A model generated the notes under the pieces. It was not told the origin of the DNA, made no database searches, and saw nothing but the letters and a program-made list of their open reading frames with translations. This document shows, one piece after another, positions 44,959-54,275 of a stretch of DNA of 64,000 nucleotides. Every line of letters begins with the position of its first letter. Within the stretch, counting starts at the first letter, position 1. The translations under genes were made by a program, and so were the position numbers. Source of the DNA: Mycolicibacterium hodleri (GTDB taxonomy: Bacteria > Actinomycetota > Actinomycetes > Mycobacteriales > Mycobacteriaceae); the NCBI RefSeq assembly GCF_006439015.1, contig NZ_RCZG01000011.1, forward strand, positions 62,001 to 126,000, given 5' to 3'.

Positions 44959-47304
44959 GTGGCGGACGATCAGGCGCTGACGCAGACACAGCCGATGCCC
45001 ATCATCACCCCCGATGCAGCGGCCCCCGAGGGCGCCAAGACCTCGTCGAGCGCATCACGACGAGTGCGGGCGCGCCTCGCCCGGCGGATGACGTCTCAGC
45101 GAAGCGCGGTGAATCCGGTCCTCGAGCCATTGGTGGCGGTGCATCGGGAGGTCTATCCGAAGGCCGATCTGGCGCTGCTTCAGCGGGCCTACGCGGTAGC
45201 CGAGCAGCGTCACGCCGATCAGCTGCGCCGCTCGGGTGATCCGTACATCACCCATCCGTTGGCGGTGGCCAACATCCTCGCCGAACTCGGCATGGACACC
45301 ACGACACTCGTGGCGGCCCTGTTGCACGACACCGTGGAGGACACCGGCTACACGCTGGAGGCCCTGACGAGAGACTTCGGCGTCGAAGTCGGTCATCTCG
45401 TAGACGGCGTCACCAAGCTCGACAAGGTGGTTCTGGGCACCGCGGCCGAGGGTGAGACCATCCGCAAGATGATCATCGCGATGGCGCGTGATCCCCGGGT
45501 GCTGGTGATCAAGGTCGCAGACCGGCTGCACAACATGCGCACCATGCGGTTCCTGCCGCCGGAGAAGCAGGCGCGCAAGGCCCGCGAAACGCTGGAAGTC
45601 ATTGCCCCACTTGCCCACCGGCTCGGCATGGCGACGGTCAAATGGGAGCTCGAAGACCTATCGTTCGCCATCCTCCATCCGAAGAAGTACGAGGAAATCG
45701 TCAGGCTGGTCGCCGACAGGGCACCGTCGCGGGATACGTATCTGGCCAAGGTGCGAGCCGAAATCACCAACACCGTCACCTCGTCGAAGATCAATGCGAC
45801 CGTCGAGGGCAGACCGAAGCACTACTGGTCGATCTATCAGAAGATGATCGTCAAGGGCCGCGACTTCGACGAGATCCACGACCTGGTCGGCGTGCGGATT
45901 CTGTGCGACGAGATCCGGGACTGCTACGCGGCAGTCGGCGCCGTGCACTCGCTGTGGCAGCCGATGGCGGGCCGGTTCAAGGACTACATCGCCCAGCCGC
46001 GGTACGGCGTGTACCAGTCACTGCACACCACCGTCGTCGGTCCAGAGGGCAAGCCCCTAGAGGTGCAGATCCGCACCCGCGACATGCACCGCACCGCGGA
46101 GTACGGTATCGCCGCGCACTGGCGTTACAAGGAAGCCAAGGGCCGCAACGGAGTTCCTGCCAACAACGCGGCCGCCGAGATCGACGACATGGCGTGGATG
46201 CGCCAGCTCCTCGACTGGCAGCGGGAAGCCGCCGATCCCGGCGAGTTCCTCGAGTCGCTGCGCTACGACCTGGCCGTGCAGGAAATCTTCGTCTTCACCC
46301 CGAAGGGTGACGTCATCACGCTGCCGACGGGTTCGACTCCGGTGGACTTCGCCTACGCCGTGCATACCGAGGTCGGACACCGCTGTATCGGAGCGCGGGT
46401 CAACGGACGGCTAGTCGCGCTCGAAAGAAAACTCGAGAACGGCGAAGTAGTCGAGGTCTTCACGTCGAAGGCCATGAATGCGGGACCGTCGCGAGACTGG
46501 CAGACGTTCGTCGTGTCCCCGCGAGCCAAGGCCAAGATTCGGCAGTGGTTCGCCAAGGAACGGCGTGAGGAAGCGCTTGAGTCCGGCAAGGAATCGATCG
46601 CCCGCGAGGTTCGACGCGGCGGACTTCCGTTGCAGCGCTTGATGAATGGCGAGTCCATGGCTGCGTTGGCGCGCGAGCTGCGCTACCTCGACGTGTCATC
46701 GCTCTACACCGCGGTCGGGGAGGGGCACGTCTCGGCGCGTCACGTCGTCCAACGGTTGCTCGCCCAACTCGGTGGTGACGACGAGGCCGCGGACGAGATC
46801 GCCGAGCGGTCGACGCCGGCGACCATGCCGGTGCGCCAGCGCACCAGCGACGACGTCGGTGTCGCGGTTCCGGGCGCGCCCGGGGTGCAGTGCAAACTGG
46901 CGAAGTGTTGTACGCCGGTTCCCGGGGACAACATCATGGGCTTCGTCACGCGTGGCGGTGGCGTGAGCGTGCACCGCACCGACTGCACCAACGCCACGTC
47001 ACTGCAAGACCAATCGGAACGCATCATCGATGTCAAGTGGGCCCCGTCCCCGTCGTCGGTGTTCCTGGTCGCGATTCAGGTGGAGGCCCTCGATCGTCAT
47101 CGACTGCTGTCCGACGTGACGCGCGTGCTGGCCGACGAGAAGGTCAACATCCTGTCGGCGTCGGTCGCGACGTCGAACGACCGGGTGGCGATCAGCCGGT
47201 TCACCTTCGAGATGGGCGACCCCAAGCATCTCGGCCACGTGTTGAACGTGGTGCGCAACGTGGAGGGCGTCTTCGACGTGTACCGGGTGACCTCGGCCGC
47301 CTAG
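44959..47304 (+). CDS. rel: bifunctional (p)ppGpp synthetase/hydrolase Rel
   Basis: This protein of about 781 residues controls the stringent response. In order: HD hydrolase domain (LLHDTVEDTGY near 120), synthetase domain (RDFDEIHDLVGVRILCDEI and RFKDYIAQPRYGVYQSLHTT), TGS domain (EIFVFTPKGDVITLPTGSTP), a zinc-finger-like Cys segment (KLAKCCTPVPGD), and C-terminal ACT domain. The RxKD-type RFKD indicates the bifunctional class. GTG 44959 (VADDQ) has AGGAGG 8 bases upstream and matches the M. tuberculosis start; GTG 44929 is the coupled alternative. Confidence 0.96.
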   Translation: MADDQALTQTQPMPIITPDAAAPEGAKTSSSASRRVRARLARRMTSQRSAVNPVLEPLVAVHREVYPKADLALLQRAYAVAEQRHADQLRRSGDPYITHPLAVANILAELGMDTTTLVAALLHDTVEDTGYTLEALTRDFGVEVGHLVDGVTKLDKVVLGTAAEGETIRKMIIAMARDPRVLVIKVADRLHNMRTMRFLPPEKQARKARETLEVIAPLAHRLGMATVKWELEDLSFAILHPKKYEEIVRLVADRAPSRDTYLAKVRAEITNTVTSSKINATVEGRPKHYWSIYQKMIVKGRDFDEIHDLVGVRILCDEIRDCYAAVGAVHSLWQPMAGRFKDYIAQPRYGVYQSLHTTVVGPEGKPLEVQIRTRDMHRTAEYGIAAHWRYKEAKGRNGVPANNAAAEIDDMAWMRQLLDWQREAADPGEFLESLRYDLAVQEIFVFTPKGDVITLPTGSTPVDFAYAVHTEVGHRCIGARVNGRLVALERKLENGEVVEVFTSKAMNAGPSRDWQTFVVSPRAKAKIRQWFAKERREEALESGKESIAREVRRGGLPLQRLMNGESMAALARELRYLDVSSLYTAVGEGHVSARHVVQRLLAQLGGDDEAADEIAERSTPATMPVRQRTSDDVGVAVPGAPGVQCKLAKCCTPVPGDNIMGFVTRGGGVSVHRTDCTNATSLQDQSERIIDVKWAPSPSSVFLVAIQVEALDRHRLLSDVTRVLADEKVNILSASVATSNDRVAISRFTFEMGDPKHLGHVLNVVRNVEGVFDVYRVTSAA

Positions 47305-47382
47305 AACGGTATCTGCTCCCAGCGGCCAGTTATCGCAGGGAAATCGCTAATTTGCGTGCGATGAGTCGCCACTCGCGAAGGG

Positions 47383-48582
47383 TTACCGACTGCGCGTGGT
47401 GATCGCACCGACGCCGGCAGCGATGAGACACGCGAGCGCCACCGCGTAGGCGAACCACGGGAACACCTCACCAAGCGGCCACCGGGTCGCCGCCCAGCCG
47501 GCCACGATCGTGGGCACGGCCATTGCCGTGTAGGCGATCAGGTAGAAGGCAGACATCGTCTCGCCGCGCCGGTCGGAGGGCACGACGTGCGACAGGTGCC
47601 GCAGCGACCCGCCGAAGCCGAGGCCGAACGTGGCACCGAGCACGGCGGCGGCCGCAAGCACCAAATACCAACTGTGCGTAGCCAACACCGGCACGGTCAG
47701 GATGAGCGCGAGCGCCATGCCGACATCGCCGATGATCGCGGACCGGCGGGCGGGCAGGCGGGTCGAGAAGAGTTGGGCCATGGCAGCCGAGAAGGCCGTC
47801 GTCCCGACCACGGCGCCGCCGAACACCAGATTGTGGACGTGTGTCTGCTGTGCGGCGAGCGACGGGTAGAGCGAGAGCAGCACGCCGAGGACCGACCACG
47901 ATGCCGTGACGCCGAGGGCGGCGAACCAGAAGTCGCTCCGAATCTCGGCAGGCACGGCGGGCCTGGCGATGCGAATCGGGCCGCGCGTTCGAGACTGATG
48001 CGGTTCCCGCAGGGCAAGGAGGCCGATGCCGAGGAGCGCACAGAGCACCGCGACGATCGCGTACGGCGTCCGCATCGGATGTGGCGCGTACTGCGCCAGC
48101 AGCGCCGACCCGAGGATCGCCACCGTCATTCCGATGTTGAAGCTGACGCCGCTCAATTGACCGGTCCGGACGCCGTGATCGGGCCGTAGGTCCAGCAGCG
48201 CCGCCGCGCCTGCCACGACGATCGAGCCGACGGCCGCACCGTGAATGATCCGGGCCAGCAACAACATTGCCATGCTGTCGGCGATCAGGAAGACGCCGAG
48301 TCCGACGATCATCGCCACCAGGGCGCCCAGCAGGACCGGTTTGCGGCCGACGACGTCCGAGATCCTGCCCGCGACCAGTACCGCGCCGAGTGCGGCGACG
48401 GCGTAGACGGCGAACACGATGGTGGTGGCCAGTGGGGAGAGGTGCCACTGCTCCTCGTACATCCCGTAGAGCGGTGCGGGCAGGCCCGATACGCCGAGCG
48501 CGACACCACTGAGAACCAGCAGCAGCGTGTAGGCGCCGCGCTGGGTGTCGCCGGTGAGCCGCTCGGTTGCGACCACTGCCAC
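47383..48582 (-). CDS. MFS transporter
   Basis: This 399-residue protein has about 12 transmembrane helices. The MFS motif A between helices 2 and 3 reads GRISDVVGRKPVLL. It is probably a drug or metabolite exporter; substrate unknown. GTG 48582 follows GAGGAGG. It is divergent from an ArsR-type gene with a 22-bp palindrome between them, so it is probably repressed by that regulator. Confidence 0.9.
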   Translation of the reverse strand: MAVVATERLTGDTQRGAYTLLLVLSGVALGVSGLPAPLYGMYEEQWHLSPLATTIVFAVYAVAALGAVLVAGRISDVVGRKPVLLGALVAMIVGLGVFLIADSMAMLLLARIIHGAAVGSIVVAGAAALLDLRPDHGVRTGQLSGVSFNIGMTVAILGSALLAQYAPHPMRTPYAIVAVLCALLGIGLLALREPHQSRTRGPIRIARPAVPAEIRSDFWFAALGVTASWSVLGVLLSLYPSLAAQQTHVHNLVFGGAVVGTTAFSAAMAQLFSTRLPARRSAIIGDVGMALALILTVPVLATHSWYLVLAAAAVLGATFGLGFGGSLRHLSHVVPSDRRGETMSAFYLIAYTAMAVPTIVAGWAATRWPLGEVFPWFAYAVALACLIAAGVGAITTRSR

Positions 48583-48600
48583 GGGACCTCCTCGGCGACT

Positions 48601-48622
48601 AGGTTCGACGGACGTCGAACCT
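48601..48622. promoter_or_regulatory. 22-bp palindrome, candidate ArsR-family operator
   Basis: Perfect 10-bp arms AGGTTCGACG and CGTCGAACCT flank two bases. It lies between the MFS start (48582) and the regulator start (48645). A further half-like copy, ggttcgatgaac, begins at 48639 and runs into the regulator ATG. The spacing suits repression of both genes. Confidence 0.7.
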
Positions 48623-48644
48623 GATCGAGAGTACGCTCGGTTCG

Positions 48645-49049
48645 ATGAACATCAAACCCGCGGTGATGGAGGACACGAGCGTGACGCCGTCGCCGGGTGG
48701 GCAGTGCGCACGCGACGCGGCGTTTCCGACGAACCCGGTCGCCGGGGTGCAGCAGCTATTGGTCGCCCTGGCCGACCCGGTCCGCTTGGAGATGGTCCGA
48801 CGGCTCAAGAACACCGGATCACCGATGCCCTGTGCCCTGCTGTACGACGGCATCAACAAGTCGACGGCCACCCACCACTTCAAGGCCTTGCGCGAGGCGG
48901 GCATCACCGAGCGGCTGGTGATCGACGGGCACACCCATCAGCGGCTGCGGGTCGACGAGGTCAACGCTGCGGTGCCAGGACTATTGGATTCGATCGTGGC
49001 AAGCGCCAATCTGGAAGGGACCTCTCGCGCCGTTCCTAGTTGCACCTAG
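48645..49049 (+). CDS. ArsR-family HTH regulator
   Basis: This 134-residue winged-helix protein has VQQLLVALADPVRLEMVRRL and recognition helix KSTATHHFKALREAGI. Length and arrangement fit the ArsR/SmtB family. Cysteines occur at residues about 21, 63 and 133 but no standard metal-binding motif is clear, so it may sense another ligand. ATG 48645 or ATG 48666 could start it. Its stop overlaps the convergent PPIase gene by 4 bases. Confidence 0.85.
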   Translation: MNIKPAVMEDTSVTPSPGGQCARDAAFPTNPVAGVQQLLVALADPVRLEMVRRLKNTGSPMPCALLYDGINKSTATHHFKALREAGITERLVIDGHTHQRLRVDEVNAAVPGLLDSIVASANLEGTSRAVPSCT

Positions 49050-50089
49050 TCCAGTCGGACCGATTCGATCGTGACGGCCTTTGTGGGCCTGCCGTCGTCG
49101 CTGCCATCCTGTACGCCGCCTGCGGCAATCTCGTCGACGACGGCAAGGCCTGTCTCGTCGACGGTGCCGAACACCGTGTACGTGGGCGGCAGTTGCGAGT
49201 CCTGATAAACCAGGAAGAACTGGCTGCCGTTGGTGCCTTGACCGGTGTTCGCCATCGCCAGCGTGCCCCGCGGATACACCACCGGTGCCTCCAACGCCGG
49301 GTCGGCGAGGCGGTACTGATTGGTCGGGTACTCGTTGGGGAATCGATAGCCTGGCCCGCCGTTGCCATCACCCGCCGGGTCGCCGCACTGCAACACGCCG
49401 AGCGTGCTCGACGTGGTCAGCCTGTGGCACGTCGTCTCGTCGAAGAAACCCTGCTGAGCCAGGCTGACGAAGTTGTTGACGGTGCAGGGTGACTTGCCAT
49501 TGTCGAGGCTCAGGCCGATCGCTCCCTCGTTGGTGACGATCGTGGCGTCGACCGTCTCGGGCGTGGTCGGGACTCGTCCGGTTCGTGGCGTGTTGACGGG
49601 TTTGCTGCCCTTTTTCGTCGTGGCCGGGTACTGGCAGTTCGCCCCGAGGGTCGCCGACGGCGTGAAGGGCGGCAGCGTCCCCACCGAAGACGGGGGGCCC
49701 GCGATGGTGGTTGGTGGATAACGCCCCTCGAAGTCGTGCGCGAGTTGGACGATGAACGCGGCGAAGACGAAGGTGCCGATGACGGCGAACACCGTCAGCA
49801 CCGCCACCGCGTAGCTGATCACCAGGCCGGCGATGGCGAGCCCATGACCGCCCTCGTGGTTCTTCCTGATCTGAGACAGCGACATGTGGCCGAACACGAT
49901 CCCCAACGGGAAGAAGAGGAACGCGCAGATCAGCGACGCGATGGCTAGTCCGTTGGTGGTCGGCCGGGGATAGGGCGGCGGATAGCCCGGCGGTCCGGGC
50001 GCCCCACCGTAGCCGTAGTAGCCGGGACCGACCGGCTCCGGCGGTATCGCCGGGTATTCCCCGTAGGGGGGCGGTGGCGGGATGGTCAC
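49046..50089 (-). CDS. DUF4190 membrane domain fused to cyclophilin-type peptidyl-prolyl isomerase
   Basis: In this 347-residue protein residues 1-45 are Pro/Tyr/Gly-rich. A DUF4190-type pair of helices follows (GLAIASLICAFLFFPLGIVFGHMSLSQI and GLAIAGLVISYAVAVLTVF as two segments), then an extracytoplasmic cyclophilin domain from about 165. That contains ATIVTNEGAIGLSLDNGKSP, CHRLTTSSTLGVLQCGDP and GTNGSQFFLVYQD. It is 21 bp downstream of a second, simpler cyclophilin gene, so a duplication with domain gain is likely. It would assist folding of exported proteins. Confidence 0.88.
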   Translation of the reverse strand: MTIPPPPPYGEYPAIPPEPVGPGYYGYGGAPGPPGYPPPYPRPTTNGLAIASLICAFLFFPLGIVFGHMSLSQIRKNHEGGHGLAIAGLVISYAVAVLTVFAVIGTFVFAAFIVQLAHDFEGRYPPTTIAGPPSSVGTLPPFTPSATLGANCQYPATTKKGSKPVNTPRTGRVPTTPETVDATIVTNEGAIGLSLDNGKSPCTVNNFVSLAQQGFFDETTCHRLTTSSTLGVLQCGDPAGDGNGGPGYRFPNEYPTNQYRLADPALEAPVVYPRGTLAMANTGQGTNGSQFFLVYQDSQLPPTYTVFGTVDETGLAVVDEIAAGGVQDGSDDGRPTKAVTIESVRLD

Positions 50090-50110
50090 GACTGTTGGTC
50101 CGGTCCGACG

Positions 50111-51010
50111 TCAATCCAGCTGTAGTGACTTGATCTGGACCGGGATCTTCGGTGCTCCGTCGTCGGACCCACGATCACCGGGGACGACTCCGCCTGCAGC
50201 GATCTTGTCGAGCGTCGCCAATCCCGTCGCATCGATGGTGCCGAATGCGGTGTAGTTCGGGGGTAGCTGAGAGTCCTTGTACACCAGAAAGAACTGACTG
50301 CCGTTGGATCCGGGAGCTCCGGTGTTGGCCATCGCGAGCGTGCCGCGCGGATATGTCACCGGCGACTGCAGAGCGGGGTCGTCGGGCTGGTACTGGTTGG
50401 TCGGGTACTCGTTGGCGAAGCCGTAGCCGGGTCCGCCGGTGCCCTTGCCGGTCGGGTCCCCGCACTGCAGGACCGCGAGGCCTGGCGAGGTCGTCAGCCG
50501 GTGGCAGGGGGTGTCGTTGAAGTAGCCCTGGTTGGCGAGGCTGGCGAAGCTGTTCACCGTGCACGGCGCCTTGGCGTTGTCGAGCTGCAGGCCGATGTTG
50601 CCCTGCGAGGTGGTCATGCTGGCACTGACCTGCGCGGGGTCGGTCGGCACCTTTCCGGTGCGCGGCGGGTCGTTCTTCTTGCTGGCCGCTTCACCCGGCG
50701 TCGTCGGGTACTGGCAGTCCGCGCCGAGGTTGGCGGGTGCGGCGAATGACGGGAGGGCAGCGCCGGCTGGTGGCGGCTCGGTCGGCGCATCGCCGGTTGT
50801 CGAGGTGGAGGTATCAGCGGATGCGTTGGTGTCGGGGCTCTTGTTGGTCAGGATCACGGTCGCCACGACGGCCCCGATGACCAGGAGTACGCCTGCGACA
50901 GAACCGATGATGGTGAAGAGGCGACGCCTGCGTTCCTGAGCTGCGCGGCGCTCCAGCTGCCGTTCCAGCTTGCGCTTGGCAGTCTCTCGCCGCTGTTCGT
51001 TGGTCGGCAC
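50111..51010 (-). CDS. ppiB: peptidyl-prolyl cis-trans isomerase (cyclophilin type, Rv2582-like)
   Basis: In this 299-residue protein a basic cytoplasmic N-terminus (KRKLERQLERRAAQERRR) leads into one transmembrane helix (LFTIIGSVAGVLLVIGAVVA). A linker and a cyclophilin domain follow (CHRLTTSPGLAVLQCGDP, GSNGSQFFLVYKDSQLPP). The position beside the glyoxalase II-like and hisS genes matches Rv2582 ppiB. It acts outside the membrane. GTG 51010 starts the gene with AGGAGG upstream; divergent from the metallo-hydrolase. Confidence 0.92.
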   Translation of the reverse strand: MPTNEQRRETAKRKLERQLERRAAQERRRRLFTIIGSVAGVLLVIGAVVATVILTNKSPDTNASADTSTSTTGDAPTEPPPAGAALPSFAAPANLGADCQYPTTPGEAASKKNDPPRTGKVPTDPAQVSASMTTSQGNIGLQLDNAKAPCTVNSFASLANQGYFNDTPCHRLTTSPGLAVLQCGDPTGKGTGGPGYGFANEYPTNQYQPDDPALQSPVTYPRGTLAMANTGAPGSNGSQFFLVYKDSQLPPNYTAFGTIDATGLATLDKIAAGGVVPGDRGSDDGAPKIPVQIKSLQLD

Positions 51011-51123
51011 CGCGTTGTCCTCCTCGTGTCGTCGATCGGCACCGAGTGTGCCAGCAATGGCTGAGGAGAGGTCCTGCGACCCTTGAATACGGTGGAGATC
51101 CGGTAGATGGGAAACTTGTCGAC

Positions 51124-51783
51124 GTGTTCATCACGGGTTTTGCGGCAGGCATGCTTCAGTGCAACTGCTATGTGCTTGCCCTCAAGCAGGGGGCCGACGC
51201 CATCGTCGTCGACCCGGGCCAGCGCGCGATGGCGCCTCTGCGTCGGGTCCTCGACGAGAACCGGCTGACCCCGGCGGCCGTGCTGCTGACCCATGGCCAC
51301 ATCGACCACATCTGGTCGGCCCAGAAGGTCGCCGACACCTACGGGTGCCCGGCGTTCATTCATCCCGAGGACCGGGTGATGCTCACCGATCCCATCAAGG
51401 GTTTCGGTCCGCGGCTCGCACAGATGGCCCTGTCGTCGATGTTCCGCGAGCCGCGTCAGGTGATCGAACTGGACCGTGACGGCGACAAGATCGAGTTGGG
51501 TGGCTTCACCGTCACCGTCGATCACACGCCGGGGCACACCAGGGGCTCGGTCGTATTCAGGGTCTCTGAGGGGCCCACGGAGCTGGCGTTCACCGGCGAC
51601 ACTCTGTTCAAGCAGTCGATCGGCCGCACCGACCTGTGGGGCGGTAGCGGTCGCGACCTGCTCACCTCGATCGTGTCGAAGCTGTTGGTGCTCGGCGACG
51701 ACACCGTGGTACTACCTGGGCATGGTCCCAAGTCCACGATCGGCGCCGAGCGTCAAGCCAATCCGTTCCTCGAAGGACTCTGA
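51124..51783 (+). CDS. metallo-beta-lactamase-fold hydrolase (glyoxalase II-like, Rv2581c type)
   Basis: This protein of about 219 residues has the metal motif THGHIDH and DHTPGHTRGSVVF, with further ligands in AFTGDTLF and VVLPGHGP. The family hydrolyses thioesters such as S-lactoylglutathione, but mycobacteria lack glutathione, so another thiol ester is likely. GTG 51124 (VFITGFAAGMLQCNCYVL) aligns with Rv2581c; the longer frame has no better start. It is 8 bp before hisS. Confidence 0.9.
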   Translation: MFITGFAAGMLQCNCYVLALKQGADAIVVDPGQRAMAPLRRVLDENRLTPAAVLLTHGHIDHIWSAQKVADTYGCPAFIHPEDRVMLTDPIKGFGPRLAQMALSSMFREPRQVIELDRDGDKIELGGFTVTVDHTPGHTRGSVVFRVSEGPTELAFTGDTLFKQSIGRTDLWGGSGRDLLTSIVSKLLVLGDDTVVLPGHGPKSTIGAERQANPFLEGL

Positions 51784-51791
51784 GTTGAAAC

Positions 51792-53060
51792 GTGCCGCGT
51801 GTGAGTGACTTTCAGGCGCCGAAGGGCGTCCCGGATTACCTGCCGCCGGACTCCGCGCAATTCGTCGCGGTCCGTGACGGGCTGCTGGACTCTGCGCGGC
51901 GTGCCGGCTACGGCCACGTCGAACTGCCGATCTTCGAGGACACTGGACTGTTCGCGCGCGGTGTCGGGGAATCAACGGACGTCGTCAGCAAAGAGATGTA
52001 CACGTTCGCCGATCGCGGCGACCGGTCGGTGACGCTGCGGCCGGAGGGCACGGCGGGAGTCATGCGGGCCGTCATCGAACACGGTCTGGACCGCGGGCAG
52101 TTGCCGGTCAAGCTCCGCTACTCGGGTCCGTTCTTCCGATACGAGCGCCCGCAGGCGGGCCGGTACCGTCAGCTGCAGCAGGTCGGCGTCGAGGCCATCG
52201 GCGTGGACGATCCCGCCTTGGACGCCGAGGTGATCGCCGTAGCCGACGCGGGTTTCCGAGCCCTGGGGCTCGACGGTTTCCGTCTCGAGATCACCTCGCT
52301 CGGCGACGACACGTGCCGGCCGCAATACCGGGAGTTGTTGCAGGATTTCCTCTTCGGCCTCGATCTCGATGAGGACATACGTCGGCGTGCCGTGATCAAC
52401 CCCTTGCGCGTGCTCGACGACAAGCGCCAACACGTCCGCGAGATGACCGCCGGGGCACCCCTGATGCTGGACCATCTCTCCGACGCGGCCAAGCAACACT
52501 TCGACATGGTCTTGGCGAACCTGGATGCACTCGGGGTGCCGTACGTGATCAACCCGCGAATGGTGCGCGGATTGGACTACTACACCAAGACGACGTTCGA
52601 GTTCGTCCACGACGGCCTCGGGGCGCAGTCGGGAATCGGTGGCGGCGGCCGCTATGACGGCCTCATGAAGCAGCTTGGTGGCCAGGATCTGTCGGGCATC
52701 GGCTTCGGTCTCGGCGTCGACCGCACCGTGCTGGCACTCAAGGCCGAGGGCAAGACGGTCGGTGAGACCTCGCGCGTCGACGTGTACTGCGTGCCGCTGG
52801 GCGATGCGGCGAAATTGGCGTTGGCGAAGGTCGCTGGCGAGTTGCGGGCCGCGGGTGTGCGCGTCGATCTCGCCTACGGCGATCGTGGACTCAAGGGCGC
52901 CATGCGCGGTGCTGATCGATCCGGCGCGCGGTTCGCGCTGGTGGTGGGCGACGGCGAAGTCGAGGCGGGCACCGTCGGCGTGAAGGAACTCGGGACAGGG
53001 GAGCAGGTCGACGTCGGCTCCGACGCGGTAGTGGCCGAGATTCTCTCGCGTCTGACCTGA
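51792..53060 (+). CDS. hisS: histidyl-tRNA synthetase
   Basis: This 422-residue class II synthetase charges tRNA-His. Motif 1 region is near FEDTGLFARGVGESTD, motif 2 FFRYERPQAGRYRQLQQVG, the histidine-specific loops are MVRGLDYYTKTTFE and GGGGRYDGL, and motif 3 is GIGFGLGVDR. An anticodon-binding domain ends the protein. GTG 51792 gives the same N-terminal length as in M. tuberculosis; GTG 51801 is an alternative. It is 8 bp after the metallo-hydrolase. Confidence 0.96.
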   Translation: MPRVSDFQAPKGVPDYLPPDSAQFVAVRDGLLDSARRAGYGHVELPIFEDTGLFARGVGESTDVVSKEMYTFADRGDRSVTLRPEGTAGVMRAVIEHGLDRGQLPVKLRYSGPFFRYERPQAGRYRQLQQVGVEAIGVDDPALDAEVIAVADAGFRALGLDGFRLEITSLGDDTCRPQYRELLQDFLFGLDLDEDIRRRAVINPLRVLDDKRQHVREMTAGAPLMLDHLSDAAKQHFDMVLANLDALGVPYVINPRMVRGLDYYTKTTFEFVHDGLGAQSGIGGGGRYDGLMKQLGGQDLSGIGFGLGVDRTVLALKAEGKTVGETSRVDVYCVPLGDAAKLALAKVAGELRAAGVRVDLAYGDRGLKGAMRGADRSGARFALVVGDGEVEAGTVGVKELGTGEQVDVGSDAVVAEILSRLT

Positions 53061-53098
53061 CTCGTCGCGCACGTGGGCGACGACGGTGATCGAGTCGC

Positions 53099-53548
53099 AT
53101 GGCAACATCGGCGGACGTGCGGGTACTTGTGCAGCGGGTGACGTCGGCCAAGGTCATGGTGGATGGCGCCATGGTCGGCGAGATCCGTCCCGACAGCCAG
53201 GGGCTGCTGGCGCTCGTGGGCGTCACTCACGACGACGACGTCGACATCGCCCGCCGAATGGCCGAGAAGCTCTGGCAGCTCAGGATCCTCGACGGCGAGC
53301 GCTCAGCCGCCGACGTCAGTGCCCCGGTCCTGGTGGTGAGTCAGTTCACGCTCTACGCCAACACCGCCAAGGGCAGACGGCCGTCGTGGAACGCTGCCGC
53401 GCCGCGAATTCTCGCCGAGCCATTGGTGACGGCGTTCGCCGATGCGTTGCGCCACCTTGGCGCGCGAGTGGAGTCGGGGGTGTTCGGCGCCGACATGGCC
53501 GTCGAACTGGTCAACGACGGTCCGGTGACGGTGCTTCTCGAGCTGTAG
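53099..53548 (+). CDS. dtd: D-aminoacyl-tRNA deacylase
   Basis: This 149-residue enzyme removes D-amino acids wrongly attached to tRNA. Both active-site signatures are present: SQFTLYA (near residue 80) and NDGPVT (near 140). The first residues MATSAD precede the canonical VRVLVQRV, so GTG 53117 could be the true start. In M. tuberculosis dtd (Rv1897c) is not next to hisS. The neighbourhood with a synthetase suits its proofreading role. Confidence 0.93.
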   Translation: MATSADVRVLVQRVTSAKVMVDGAMVGEIRPDSQGLLALVGVTHDDDVDIARRMAEKLWQLRILDGERSAADVSAPVLVVSQFTLYANTAKGRRPSWNAAAPRILAEPLVTAFADALRHLGARVESGVFGADMAVELVNDGPVTVLLEL

Positions 53549-53657
53549 GGAACGTGTCGGTCGCAGATGTGCGCGCTCGCAGGGTGGCGGGGCCTACGAA
53601 AGTGGTGGGGACGGGGCGCGATGTAACTGTCCGGTACCGTTCGGCGATGTGATGATC

Positions 53658-54089
53658 ATGCGAACAGCGACAAGCAAGATCGGGTCGGCACTCGGAGTGG
53701 CGGCGCTGGTGGTGTCCGCAGGCGTGGCATCCAGCCAGGCCACGGCGGGGGCCGAGCCGGCTCCTCACAAGGTGGTCTACACGCTCACCTCGGTGGGCGA
53801 CGCGGATTTTGACCTCTACTACCTGACGACTCAACCTGTTGACAAAGCGGCATACAACGCCGACGCCTATGCGTACCTCAAGAAGGAGCAAGTCACGCTC
53901 GGGGCCGGTCAGCCCTGGGTGTTCGAAACCACTCTCGCCGATCCGCAGTGGGCCATCCTGACGGTGAGCAGCACCACGCACGGGGGCCGCGCCGCGCCGA
54001 ATCCGCATTGCGAGATTGCTGTCGATGGTCAGGTGGCCGTGCAGCAGGACGCTCCGTACAACCTGCAGTGCCAGCTCGGACAGTGGTGA
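53658..54089 (+). CDS. secreted small protein, MmpS-like C-terminus
   Basis: This protein of about 143 residues begins with a signal peptide (GSALGVAALVVSAGVASSQA) and a probable cleavage after ATAGA. The mature part reads HKVVYTLTSVGDADFDLYYL and ends CEIAVDGQVAVQQDAPYNLQ. A pair of cysteines in the last 25 residues could form a disulfide. The pattern resembles the periplasmic domain of MmpS proteins, but no MmpL is adjacent. ATG 53658 is preferred; GTG 53649 and ATG 53652 are close alternatives. Function unknown. Confidence 0.75.
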   Translation: MRTATSKIGSALGVAALVVSAGVASSQATAGAEPAPHKVVYTLTSVGDADFDLYYLTTQPVDKAAYNADAYAYLKKEQVTLGAGQPWVFETTLADPQWAILTVSSTTHGGRAAPNPHCEIAVDGQVAVQQDAPYNLQCQLGQW

Positions 54090-54225
54090 CGGCGCGCTAG
54101 CGCCCGGCGTCAGATGTAGTTACCTTGCGCGGCTGTCGATTGAGGGGGCCGCGCGGTTCGCGCGCTGCCTACCTTGCGCGCTGCGAGCGACGTGCCGGCC
54201 CGGCGAAAATCGGCCCTGAAATGAA

Positions 54226-54263
54226 CTATGGGCTGGCAAGGTTTTCACCCTGCCAGCCCATAG
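54226..54263 (-). terminator. strong hairpin downstream of cspA
   Basis: Perfect 13-bp arms CTATGGGCTGGCA (54226-54238) and TGCCAGCCCATAG (54251-54263) flank a 12-base loop, 12 bp after the cspA stop. No T-tract follows, as is common for mycobacterial terminators. It could also protect the cspA mRNA 3' end. Confidence 0.75.
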
Positions 54264-54275
54264 ATCGTGAAGTTC

